Below are positions 35,901 to 49,700 of a stretch of 64,000 nt of DNA, piece by piece. The stretch spans positions 24,012,131-24,076,130 of the forward strand of contig NC_045140.1 of NCBI RefSeq assembly GCF_008831285.2. The letters run 5' to 3'. Both the position numbers and the translations under genes were made by a program. The first letter of the stretch is position 1. The number at the start of each line of letters is the position of its first letter. Origin of the DNA: Nymphaea colorata (Eukaryota > Streptophyta > Magnoliopsida > Nymphaeales > Nymphaeaceae). The notes under the pieces were generated by a model, which was given only the letters and a program-made list of their open reading frames with translations, did not search any database and had not been told where the DNA came from.

Positions 35901-37681
35901 TCACCACGCAAAAGGAGTTGGAAAGAATAACCTGTAACGATGCAACATAAGATTGCTAGGATGTCGATCACCCAACCCCAGCAGATATCCAACCTGATCA
36001 TGTAAATTATGTAAGTATAAAGCTCAACTGAAACATAAAAGCAAAATTAATGAAATGATTTCAAGGAAGATGGCAGAGTTACCATGCTCATGACAGCTAA
36101 ACTTCTAGTATAGTTCGTACGTCTATCAAGCCAAACCTCAGAAGATCGGCTTTTCAACCAAAGTACCTATAATTTGTCTAATTTGTGAGAACATGGAAGA
36201 AAAATAAACTAATGGAACAATTAGAGCTACAATCCATCATTCAAGCATCACATCACTCAAATCAATCCATAAAACCAGAAACAGTATGAATCCTCTACCT
36301 TTGCTAAATCATTTCCTTCAGTGTTATGTAAGGCATGCTCAAACACTTCAACTTTAGCTATAAGAGGTAAATGATCATAATCTGGAGCAAATGCTAACAT
36401 CAACCTGTGCTCCTGATTCAGGAATATCTAAAACGGGAAGAATATATCAATACAGCAGCAATAAGGTTCGGAAATTAAGCAAGATACAAACATTAGGTAT
36501 AATTATGGTACCTTTCTTGCATCTCGGTATTCACGAATCAAATGATGCAAAGTGTCACAATTAGGAACCCATCCTATCAATCCACTATTTGGTGACAAAG
36601 GAATAACAGCATAGCGCTGAATAGAGAGATCCTTCTCTGAAGTTTTTCTTGAGTTTTCAAGCAATGTGTTAACCAACCCAAAGAGCTGACCAATAAAATG
36701 GGAGAAGAACAAGCAAATTAGTACAACAGAGAAAAATTATGAGAGAGTTGCTAATTCTAACTTAACCTAATAAATAAACTGAATAAGAATAAGAAGATGT
36801 ATTCAGACATGAAGAAATACCTGCATAACACGCTCATCTTGCCTCAAGTCTTCATGGCCCTTGAGCAAAAATGCATAGTCCTCCCCATCACTTCCATGAA
36901 TCGTTAATTTCCGTGGACGCTGCTTTGATGTGATGACTACCAGCTGAGGTGCAAATTCCTTTATAGTCACAACTGGAGAATCTGAAAGAAAAGAAACCCT
37001 CAGCCAAGAGGCTCTACAAAACTCGGTCAAAGAGATAACAGGAAATACAATTTCCATTACCTGCACGATATGTCCCTGGTACAGCAAGTTCCAGGTTGCG
37101 CCTTTCCACCAAGGCTGGTGAAACAGACTGCATTTCACAGTATTGTAAGTCTACCTCATTGTGAGCAAAATGGCTCACAAGAAATAATCAGAGTATGGCA
37201 GTTACCTGCAGGTCTAGTGTCGTCAGACTAGGAAGCTGCTTATCAATGCGCCTGAAAACATGATAATATAGATCCCACGCCTGGGAAAGAATGAAGCTTT
37301 TCATCATACAGTTGGAGAAAGTATATCCTTACTATCAAAAGCAAGATGCAACAAAACAAATAGGCAATTACGCATCCACATCGAAACAGCACACAATTTA
37401 CATACCCGGGTCAGTTCTCCTGTCCTTCCAGTGCTCCTATATTTCAAACAGCATTCATGTGCTTCTTGGAGTTCACCTCCATAATTCTAGTAATAGAGCA
37501 GCAATCAAGTAAGCAACTCAAGAACCGTACAAGAAATATAGTAAATATCTTGTAAAGAGTAGCAACTCAAGAATCATATAAGAAATACAGTAAACATTTA
37601 TATCAAATGGCACGCATCATGACACCCCAACAAAATCATAGGAGAAAGAGTTCTGGCATATATACACATAAATATGTAAAT

Positions 37682-37746
<65 letters not shown>

Positions 37747-40700
37747 CTTGTTGATCAAACTGCCTGCATACACCACACACAATGCAAAACAATGAATCAC
37801 AATAATGCATGTGGGAGGTCGATGCTTGAGAAAAATGAGGATAAGGATTGGTTGAATGCAAGTAATAGACTACAACCCAGCATGCAAGTAGGAGAAATAC
37901 ACCAGGAGACATGATAGGTACCAGCAAACAATTTCAAAAAGAACCTTTTACTCAAATGCCATTAAATCCCACTTAAATGTTCCATGTCTACTAATGCATT
38001 GCAGGGAAAGCAGAAATGTTAACCAACACTCTTTGACAGCAAACTGCTATAGAAAGATTAAAAAAGTATTTCCTCCACCATTTTCTCTTTCACACATTAA
38101 GTGCATGTCAAACTACATTTCAGGGATTTAGAGAACAGTTCCAGCATTTAGAGGAAGAAATCACCAGAAATTGGAAAGAGAAACCATCACACTATTAGGA
38201 TAATTAGCTGAATCATATAACTAATACTCTCTCTTTCTGTGCGGTAAAACAAAAACTCAGAACCAAAAATATCTGTGATTCAAGCAATCAAGATGGCATA
38301 TCCCAAAATAACTGATATCTTAATTGACACATAAAACAAATAAGCACCTGAAGGAATGATTTCTCCTTAATTGTACTAGGGCCCTCATCTAGCATTGCAT
38401 GTAAAGGCTCCAAAACAGCTAGCATCCCCTCAATATTATGCTCGCCAAAGTATAAACGGCTAGCTTCTTCCAATGCCTCATGCCACATCTCATGCCATAG
38501 GATCGCAACCCTGATGAGTTCCTTCGACACAAGTTGTGCCTGAAAGAGACATGGGGAACAAACAAAATATTATAAATCAAAAGATGAAAGCATATTACAC
38601 AGTTACACTTTACGAGAGACAGAGAGAGAGTTTAGAGAACATCACAACAAACCTCCTCCACAAGCACACCACTATGCTGACGAACCCTATCAACAACTTC
38701 TTGGGCTGCTGCTCTACGCAATGTGCTTATGGATTTGCAAGCGACTAACAGAGGATACATAAGAGCCTGCCCAGGAGGTATGAAATTATTACTTATGCAA
38801 CTACTTGAGCAAAAACAACATCCAAATGCATGAATACATATATGATATATAGATAGTTATTCTACAGCTTCTACAAATTGTCTACCACCCAACTAAATGA
38901 TGAATCAAGTTTTTCAGAGCATACCAACTTCAAAGAGAATCCAAGCTCTTATTACTCAGAGCAGTCAAATAACAAACCTCTATTCAACATCAAGGGCATA
39001 TTTTTATTTTTCTCCAGGAATGAACGGAGACTGCCGTGCCATAAGAATTGATGAATTACAGCAAGATTATATTTGGAACATGTTTGTGCAATATAACATC
39101 TATAGGAATCCAATACGCAATTTGTATGAAGAAGCTCAGCATCAGACTCAGGGCTCAAACCCGCAGCTTCCGCCTTGACAGGGCGGTGCTCTGACCAACT
39201 AGAAAGCAGAAATGATTATGCAAGAAAAGTGAGTTTTCCATGCTGATATATTGTCTGATGTAATGTATCAGAATGGCCTAGAATAAACTTACAGATTTGC
39301 ATGGAAATCAGACCAACCAAGTATTGTCGGAAATTTTATTACAAGAGTTTAACATTTATATGTAACCAAAGAAATTACAGAAGTGCACAAGTTTTAATGT
39401 GCATGCACTTGCAAAAAAAACAGAAAGAAAAAAAAAATAGATTCACTCTAATAAGAAAAAGCAGGTTCACACTCCACTCCAATACTTTGTCCAGCAGCAA
39501 TCGATCATGACAAAGAATGTCACGAAGGAAGACAACCATTGCACGATTTCGGATTATGCACATCCAAATGTATGTGAAATTTATTATCTACCCAAAAAAA
39601 AATCACGTCCATAACCAGTACTCAACATTTATCCAACAGCAATATCAGTCTCAAAACTGCAAAAATCAGAGGTTGCATTAAGATCACACATTCGAAAAAT
39701 GTCATTTTGTGAAAACCAGGTTTTGTGACAACCTGGTTTAATAACCAGTTCTTAAGTCTGGTTTGCGTGTTCAGGTGACAAGACAAAATTGAAGTTTTCT
39801 ATAAATAAACTTGGCATTTTCTCCAAATTGGGTTTGCACTAACCCAGTTTAGACTGTCAACCAACCTCCAAAGACGAACGGTGCATTAAGAGTGTCAATA
39901 AACACGACCTGCAAGTAGCTTTTTGAAAATGCTATTTGCAATCCAGCTGATAACAATTCACGACTGAATTCATGGTTTTTTATGGAAAACCATCATGACA
40001 ATCCTAGAAAAGCATTATTTCATCTAATGAGGTAACATGCATTCTCACTGATGCAACTACTAAAGATTATGAAAGGTGCACGCATCAAAATACACCCTTA
40101 CTTCTTAATAATAGGGGCTACTATAACAGAAGAACAGAACAATAAAGCCCATTATCATTATCTTTAAGAAGCTCAAGAAGAGCCATCTAACCACATGACA
40201 TGACCAAGGAAAATTGTGGGGCACAAAGGAACTTCCCCAAGTTTTTTTAGCAAGTCCTATGTTGGAAGAAAGATGATGTCTAAGTGGACAAAGACTCTCG
40301 ACAGTGTCTATGTAGTATCGGACAGACTATATTTCTCTCTCTTAAGATGCTTTGGATATGTGTGGAGTATTAAAATGAGAAAAAAGGAAGGATCACAGGC
40401 AAAAAAAAGTATCCGAGCAAACATTGAAGGAAAGCCAAAAAGACAAAGAAAGCATCACCAAGTTCTGTCATTAAGATGGAGATTATCATATTATGTTAAA
40501 AGGCAAGCAGAAGAATTAAAACATCCATCCATCTAGAGAAAACCAAATTGAAGCTGCATAAAGTATGATTCCAGAATTCATTTGCAAAAAACATATAAAA
40601 CCCAAAAGTACAACAAAAATTCCCAGACAGCGAAACAACAATAAAAAATAAATAAGCAAAACCATAAAGGATTCAAGTGCAACAATTATTAGCAGTTACA

Positions 40701-43700
40701 ACCAGCTCAAAACATGCAAAACATGAAAGTCACCATTTTAAATGAACAGAAAACAATTTATGATATGTATTTATCAATTTAAAAACAAAGTGATTCAACG
40801 CATCTAACCTGTGGATGTTGTTGCCCTATGCGAACCAAGAGTGATTGTATCAATTCCCTCACAGCATGATTATTGGAATGAATACGCGCAATTATTTGAG
40901 GCAAAACAACAAGCCATGTGTCTATACTGACAAGTCCAAAACCCTTTTGAAGTGCCATTTGAACCTCAGAAGTAGCCCCATGATTGAACCATAATGTAAG
41001 AAGGCGAAGGATATCCTGTAAATTGAGCAGACTGTGATATTAAAAATTTAAATGCACTTTTATTAGTGTACAATATGAAAGCAGGGTGTATCATCAAGAC
41101 ATCCAGCTGCCCAATCATCAATGATCCAAGTCATTTGAGTGTCAAATCAGAAAAATAGACAACCACAAGCATCTATAGGGCAGAACACACTAATCTAGAC
41201 AGAACAACTAGGAGCTGAAACGATGGCTTAGATTCATACATTATTTTTTATATAATGTGTAAATAAATCCTGAGAAGGTTAAGCCAAAAAATAAAGAAAA
41301 CTGAAAACTAGAAAAAAAATGACTGAAAAATTGAAATAGGTATACAATCTTGGAATGATATAGACCTGCAGACTATCATCGACTCCCTTTGAAGCAGCTG
41401 CACATGCTATCGAATGGAAATAACCTGTAACAGCAGCTACAACATAATGGCCAGCTTTTGCAGGAGAACCTCTCAAGGTGTAATGAGACATGACAGCCGT
41501 ATTGAACAAAGCCCATGTATGCCATGCTTTCGCCCAACATGGAGCACACTGTGTGGCACTTCTGAATGCCGTTAGGATATCTAGATCATAACAAAGTTAT
41601 TAGTAATCAGTGCGTCCGAAAATCTCAAATCATGTACAGTAGTGTCAAAAGAAAAGCAAAAGACAAGAAACTAGAGGACCTTGAATGCAATCATCATCCC
41701 ATCCAGGCAAGAGTGCCCATTGCCATGTCCCCAGTTTCAAATAGACACGTGATAGGAGAGGAACAGAATTAGGTGGGCCAATTGATGTTGAGAAACATGA
41801 TGCCTCTGTAACATCCATGGACAAATCCTAGCATAGGATAGCAGCATATAGTTATAGAATCAAAAACATATACATTAAGCAAAAAGAGAAGGAGTAATTT
41901 AGCATGCCTGCAGCTTGGCCAATGCTTCCCTTCTCTTGTGTTCTTCTCCTAGAGACCACTGATACTTCAAATATGCAAACATCACTTGAGGAGAGAAAGA
42001 GTGAGGAACAACTTCAGAAGGAGATTCTGGGTCATACTACATCATTTTGAAAAACGTATTAGGTGCTTCACCTAGTGATGACAAGTATTAGCAGCAATAC
42101 ACTCAAAGCCATCAAAAAAACATACAACCTGTAGGAGTTTCACTAAGGTCGATCTCGCTTGACTTATGCGGCCACTTTTACGGCAAAGAGAAGCAAATTT
42201 CAGCCAAGTTTCTATATCTTCTGTAGGAGGAAGCACGAGAGCTCGTACTGCAAGTATTGCTTGCCATACCTAACATTTCAAACATTTTGAATAAAAATGG
42301 CAATTTAAGATCAGCGTCATTTGATTTGATGATAATGTACATTTTATTTTAGAAAAGCCATTGATGCTGTTATCCACCTTATTACCAAAGACCTTTCTCT
42401 TCCCAGAAGAAGTGACTTTTCCTCAGAAAATATCAAGATCTCCGAGTTTGGAAATTTGAAAACCATAAAGAATAGTATTAAAGTTATGAGACCATAATTT
42501 TTGCAGTACTTTTTCCTGCAAATAATATAAAGAAAATACAAGACTAAAGCATCAAAAATTGATAAACTCGGTAACATATTTTTTCTCAGTTTACATTAAA
42601 AATGCAGTATTTGGCCAGTATTGTTGAAAGACTTTAAAATGATGAGATTGTCACAAAATTATGTAAATATCATCAACATTGCAGATGACATAAAATTAAC
42701 GAGTCTGCTTGAGTGACTATCTGAAATGAACAATGGACAAGAGCAAGACATCCTTCCAGGAGCTATGTCACACGGGTGTGGATGCGATACGGGTGTGGAT
42801 ACGGGGATACGGGTGCAGATACGGCAATTTTCAAAATTTTCAGATACGCGGACACGGCTACATTAAATATTCTAAAAAATGATAAGATTAAAAAGAAACA
42901 TTAAATTAATAGTTCACTCTTACAATCTTGAAAGAAAATGTGTTTTATCACAAAAGTACTGAATATCTGAAAGGATTGTTCATGGAAATAATTGGATGCA
43001 TCACAAAAAATTGATAAAATGAAAAAAAAACATTAAATGTTTAATTTTTATATTTTGCCGTGTCCTAGCCGAGTCCCGTGTCGGAATCGCCGTGTCGGCG
43101 AGTCAACACGGGTACGCGGCCTCTTTAGCCGCGTCCGTGTGACATAGTCCAGGAGGCATATTTCTAATATTCAAATTTTAAAATTTGCCTGAATACCAAT
43201 TTTTACTCCATAAGGAAGATTAAGAGGATCCATCTGCTTCACATAAAAGAATCATAAGCAAAGGCAACTGATAAACAAATAGAAAGAACATTCTAAGCCC
43301 GTAAATTTTGGTCGAACGATCTCTAGTAATACATGACAAAAATAATGGCAATATCCCACCTCAACATTCCGCTTTGCTCCTTGTATACGCTCTCTCCACA
43401 TATTACGGATTAGTTCTTTACGCCCTTCAGCAACAGCGGTTCCCCCCGGTAGGGTAATGTAATCAATAACCTAATAGATTAAAAATAACATATTAACAGA
43501 CATGCCAAAGTCGAAGAAGCAACAGATCTCCACATCAGATGTTGAGTCTAAACATTTTTCTTTTGAAATAAAATACTGGAAATAAGGTTCAATGTAGAAC
43601 AAATGAGGAAAAGAATTCAAACAAGTGCAATCTTCCAAAGCGTGAGAATGTAGCGCATAGGTCTCCCAAAATTAGCAGTTGTAACACATGAACTCAGTAA

Positions 43701-46700
43701 CGCAGATTCCTGTATTCTGACCATTTATAACTAGGTCATGTACAAAATACAATAAGAGTGGATGCATTCCCACAGCGTCACAGTATGCATGTAACATAGG
43801 ATAAAACAGTCCATTTGCATCTTCACGTAATCATCGGGTTCAGAATTAAATAATACCATCAAGTGCAAATGACAGGGACAACAAACAGATGCACACATTT
43901 GATAATTGAGAAGAAGTTTATTACTTCATTAGTAGTTATACCACGTATAGGTAGCACTTCAAGGAGATAATACCTCTTCCAACTCAGACAACTGCTGAAC
44001 CCGGACCATATTATTATAAGCACGATCATAACTTTCGAGGACCTGATAACGAAAGACAAAAATAAAAACAATAGTTATTTGCAGTAAACAACACCGAAAG
44101 ATAAAAATTTTTTGAGAAATGCTTAGTAGATTTTTGGGCAAATATGCAGATAATTTGTGTTGACAGCGTGAGTACAGGAATGAGAGTGTAACCCAGCTCT
44201 TATGGCATAAGAAACAATATATGAGATAGTCATACAGACATATATAGGTCGTCAACAATATCAGGATTCACTATACTAACCAGTGCAGCTAGTTCAGTTG
44301 CTAAGCACTTCCTTGCCTTCTCTACAAATTCCCGTGCCTCAGCATACTAACCCAGGGAAAAAAAACATGAGAGATTGTGTCCCAAGGAAATCAGAAGCCA
44401 TGGAAATGGCAAAAAATGTAATAAAAGGAACAAAACTTTCAACTTTAAAGTTACTTTTCCACGTCGCACAAACAGCACAGCTCTGAAGAATGCGCCATTA
44501 CTGCTTCCATCACCACTAGCCGCAGTGTTTCCCAATAAGCGGAGCTTACTTTCGTCACCATCATCCAATCGAGAAACATACTCATGCATTAGATCCCATT
44601 CTCCCATGTTCCACGCAGCACTAGCAGCCTAAATGGAAAGTTCAACAGGAAAAGAGATATGGATTACACAATGATTTAATAGTACTGGTGAACAAATCCT
44701 GTATACAGATACCACGTACCATGGGAGCCATTTCAAGCCTGGCTGCCGGTTCAGCTGGAGTCCAGTACTCCTTGCATAGATTGTTCAGTTCTTCCCACCG
44801 AGCCAATGCAGCAAGGCATCTCATTCGTCCTAGCAAAGGTACACAAGACAATCACTTATCATGGCACATGCTCTTATCCGGAAAGTACATAAAAACATGG
44901 AAAGATATTGAACTGAAAGCTCCAAAAAAAAAGGCTAAAGATTGCATGATCAACGGAGGAAAAATAAATATTCAAAACTAGAGGTAACGGCAGAAGAAAA
45001 TCCCGACATTGAATCTCATGAAGAGTTTCAATACAGATAGAAGTCATAGAACCATATTTTGGGCACAAAAGTTAAAATGCCAATTAAGAACCACAAAAGA
45101 CGAGGTAAACAAAAATTAATCCATGTATTCTAACCTAATGTAGCATCCAAGACAGCAGTCGTGTTAGTCGCTTGAGATGCCTTTAAAGTATATGCCTTCA
45201 AAGCATCATCCCAGCGTTGCAATTTTTCATACCTGCATATTTTCCAAGGAGGATACATTTTACGAACATACTAAATGATGAAGACAATGCACATAAAAAA
45301 CAAAAACAATTAATCAAAAGCCCCAAATTGAAAGGAACAAAGACAATGAGCCTCATGTTAGGACTAGCATTTTTTTATGCAGGATCACATACCACACAAT
45401 ATTTCCACTCTCCAAGATATGCTCAGTGAAAAAAGAAAAGAGACCCAGACATGAACAAAAAGAAAAGAGAACAAGTGATTTAAACTTGTACCAAGATTCC
45501 TTCAGTTGAACATCAAGGTTTAGCTGCGCATAGGTTAATATCCCAACAGCAGCCTGAAAAACATAATTACTCACCATAAATACACCTAATGATGTGACAC
45601 AAAAAGAATGACATGAGAACCCAATTATGGATTTAACACAACATAAATTACATACTTCATGCTGGTGTAACTGGTTGTTTATGTGGATCAGCGCTTCGAC
45701 GACAGCAACAGGATTTGCATCCATTTTCTTAGTAAGTGCACCATCAAACTCCATTTCTTTATAATGCAGAGCCTTGGCAAAAGCTCGACACTATATAAGG
45801 AAATCAAATTGGGTTTGAACGAAGTCAGTCACAAGGGCCGCAATGCCATTTTAGCAGGAAAACAAAATGCTTTTTTAAACAGGCAAAGTAAAACAGAAAA
45901 ACCTTCTCAGCAAGAGCGCCAAGGAGTCTGATGTCTATCGGGAGATGCTTCTCATCATGCTCCATAAACTCAGCCTGTAATTTAGAGGATGGATCATGTT
46001 ATTTGAAACCAAGACAAGCTTTTTTTTTCCCACGGTTACAATTCAAAGCTTGTTAATAGTTCATTTTACCAAATTAAGGAGGGTAGCCAGAATTTCAGGA
46101 GGAATATTTGGAGATGAGAAAGCCATTTCAAGACTGCGCACCAACTGTTGCTGATTAACTTCATTTAGCTGTGACCAACAGCTAACGAAACCAGCAGCAA
46201 ATAACTCCCTCCCAACAAAAGGCTGAAAAGAATTTTCAGATGGCATAATATTTCACAAATAATAATATGGATCAAAGTCAAACAATGATATGGAATAAAT
46301 AAGTGAACTAGATCCAACCTGCAATTGAGCAAGCCTTGCACAAGTACGCAAAGCTGGAGAAGGGGATTCCTTTAAGAGTTCAATGCTGAAGTGTCGCATC
46401 CACTCTGCCCAATCTTCTTTTGTGCTACGCTGAGATGCCTCCCAAGCAGTACGTAGTCGGCCATCATTTACCTGCCAGAAGGACGTTACAAAATTCAGGA
46501 CCTGATTACAACACCAAAGCAAATCCCAACGTTCTCAAGGAAATAGAGGCAAGGTGAGGTCTTGAAAATACATGAGGCAAGAAGTAGTATTCAATATATT
46601 GAAGCCTAAACATCATCTTCAAGTGACTGCAATACAGGAAAAAAAAATAACAAATAACCCATGGTCAAATATCCAAGGCAATTGAAGATTACCCTCAAAT

Positions 46701-49700
46701 ACAAACACAAACAAATGCTTCCATAGCATGGTCCACCATTCCCTTCTCTACAAGATAGAGGGGACAAAACTACCTGCCTTGCATCATGGTTGCCAAACGA
46801 CCACAAACACCTTAAAATCCTATTGCTATATCCAACAAAAGTCGATCTATTTGAATAGAAAATCAAGCAGTACATACACAGCAGCAACCAACAACCCACT
46901 CTAGCAGCATTCCTCAAAGTAAATCACATGATCTTTTAAATAATGATAACGTCCTATTTTCAACGCATTAAATAATTATGTGAAAGGTACCGAAAACCAT
47001 AAAGGTAAAACAGTATGTGCTCTAGATCTGTATATGCACAATATGGGCATCATACACTTTTATATGCAGGCTATGTTATCTGTAGAGATACGAACAAGAA
47101 GAAGAGGAAGAGAAGCAATGATCACGATGTAACGTGGAAAACCCTCGACACGAGGGAGAAAAAACCACGAATGAGGAGGAGTTGGTGCCCACTAGCAGCC
47201 AGACTCTCTCTCTCTTAAGATTATCATTAACTCTTAAGGATTAGGGTTACATGACTTAAGTAGAGCCCAAAACGGGCTACAAGGCGGGTCGGGTATGGAT
47301 CCGGACCCGAAACCCACAATCTATCAACACTCCCCCTCAAGTTGGGCGTACATATCAAACATGCCCAACTTGGATACATTCCTCTCAAATGAAGCTGAAG
47401 GAAGAGCTTTCGTCAGAACATCAGCAGTTTGGTCTTCAGACTTCATGTAAGGTAAGATCAACTCTTTCGCATCAATCCTTTCCCGAATGAAGTGACGATC
47501 AATTTCAACATGTTTTGTTCTGTCGTGAAGTACAGGATTGTTGGCTAAGTTGATTGCAGACTTGTTATCACAATACATCTTCATAGGTCCTTCAATCTCT
47601 ATTCCAATGTCAGTCAACAATATCTTCAACCATAATAACTCTGACACTCCCATAGCAACTGCCCTATATTCTGCCTCTGCACTGGATCTAGAGCAAACAT
47701 CCTGTCTCTTGCTCCTCCATACAACAAGGTTTCCTCCCAAGTAGACACAGTACCCTGTAGTGGATCGTCTGGTATCACCACAACCTGCCCAATCCGCATC
47801 AGAATAGCCCTCGATTTCCACAGTCTCTTGTTTCACATACAGGAGTCCCTTACCAGGATTTTTCTTCAGGTAGCATAGCACTCTGTCCACAGCCTTCAGA
47901 TGTGCATCGGTTGGCGCATGCATGAATTGGCTCAAAACATTCACCGCAAAGGTGATATCAGGTCTCGTGAGGGTAAGATAAATTAGCTTCCCAACCAAAC
48001 GTTGATATCTTCCCTTGTCTTCTTCACAGAGAGGCTCTCCATCTCTAAGACTCAACTTGTGCCCAGTGTCAAAAGGGGTAGGAGTAGGTCTACATCCCAA
48101 TTTACCAGTTTCTTCCAGCAGGTCTAATGTATATTTCCTTTGGTTTAGTACAAGACCAGTACTAGACCTAGCAACCTCCATACCAAGAAAATACCTTAGT
48201 TTTCCAAGATCTTTGAGGTCGAATTCTGTAGCCAGTAACCCTTTTAGCTTGATAATCTCCTCCTCATCATCTCCAGTAACAATCATGTCATCTACGTAGA
48301 CGAGCAGGAGAGTAACCTTGCTCTCCTTCTTCTTCACAAACAGAGTGTGATCTCCATTTCCTTGTTTGTATCCATGACGTATCATCACTCTTCTCAGTCG
48401 TTCAAACCACGCTCTGGGCGATTGCTTAAGGCCATACAATGCCTTTTTCAGCTTACAACACATTTCTGGTTTTTCATATCCTGGAGGCATATGCATATAT
48501 ACTTCTTCTTCGAGGTCACCATTGAGGAATGCATTCTTAACATCCAGTTGATACATCTTCCACTCTTTCATCACAGCTAGGGATATAACCACCCTCACAG
48601 TCTTCATTTTCGCAACAGGAGCAAAGGTTTCCAAGTAATCAATTCCATATTTCTGGCTAAACCCCTTGGCCACAAGTCGAGCTTTATATCTTTCAACACT
48701 CCCATCTGGTTTGTACTTGATGGTATACACCCATTTGGATCCAACTAGGTGAGCGGCTTCAGGAATCTTCACCACTTCCCATGTCAAGTTTCTTCTTAGG
48801 GCATCTATTTCTTCTTTCATTGCATCGGCCCACTTGGAGTCACTTTGAGCTTCAGCGACAGTCCTGGGAATCACAGCCAAAGAAAGAGTAGAAACAAAGC
48901 ACTTGTAATCTTTCCCAAGTCTGGAATAAGAAACAAAATTACCAATGGGGTGTTGAGTACATGACCTGACACCCTTTCTCAGGGCAATGGGAAGATCGTC
49001 ATTCTTCTTTTCAACCTCATCATGGGTCTCCACGGTCTCCTCGGTAGGACTTGGTTCATCCAGGGAAGGAGTGGCATTGGGATTGGAAGTAGATCTAGCA
49101 TCACAAGTCATCACCTCTGTCCGAGTACCTCGTCTAGAGTAGAACTGTCCAAACAACTGAGGGCCTTCCTTCTCAATGCTATTGTCACCCCTTTCCTCCT
49201 TCTCAGGCACATCAACAGTATTAAGTGATTCTGTTTTCTTGTAGTCCAAAAAATCTATAAACTGAAGTTCCTGTCTCTGAGAATATTCTTCCCTGCCCAC
49301 AGACTGCTCCCCCTGAAGAGGATTCGCACCAAAGTAAGAGGCATGTTCCAAGAAGGTAACATCCCTCGTAACATAAGCTCGACCAGTAATAGGATCAATA
49401 CATTTGTATCCTTTTTGCGTAGGGGAGTATCCAACAAAGACACCTTTGATAGACCTAGGATCAAGTTTCTTGACATTTGGACTGTGATCATGGATAAAAC
49501 ATACACAACCAAAAACACAAGGAGGAAGAGGAAATGGTGGACGACTGCCAGGAAGCAACGAGTGGGGAGTCCTACCATTCAAAACACGACTGGGCATGCG
49601 GTTAATAAGATAGGCACTAGTAAAAACTGCATCACCCCAATAGTGTTTAGGAAGATTTCTCTGAAACAAAAGAGTCCTGGTGACATTAAGAAGTTGACGA

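Larger units (their letters stand above)
33064..37127 (-). other. TOR: TOR exons for the PI3K-like kinase domain
   Basis: Exons 37127-37061 through 33198-33064. Seen in order: the [14 protein letters not shown] sheet, the nucleotide-contact block [16 protein letters not shown], the [15 protein letters not shown] helix, [20 protein letters not shown] (20 residues), the catalytic loop [14 protein letters not shown] and the metal-binding [20 protein letters not shown]. All catalytic residues (Asp, Asn, DFG Asp) are present, so the kinase looks active. Confidence 0.95.
37206..38539 (-). other. TOR: TOR exons for the FRB (FKBP12-rapamycin binding) domain
   Basis: Exons 38539-38348, 37486-37406 and 37280-37206 encode the four-helix [23 protein letters not shown] contains the Ser that corresponds to human mTOR Ser2035, and [13 protein letters not shown] has the Trp and Phe that correspond to Trp2101 and Phe2108. 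The rapamycin-FKBP12 contact residues are therefore retained. The residue equivalences are from memory of the family. Confidence 0.9.
38653..45974 (-). other. TOR: TOR exons for the FAT domain
   Basis: Fifteen exons (45974-45903 to 38766-38653) encode about 615 residues of alpha-helical TPR-like FAT domain, which clamps the kinase. Family blocks seen: [97 protein letters not shown] and [18 protein letters not shown]. Confidence 0.9.
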
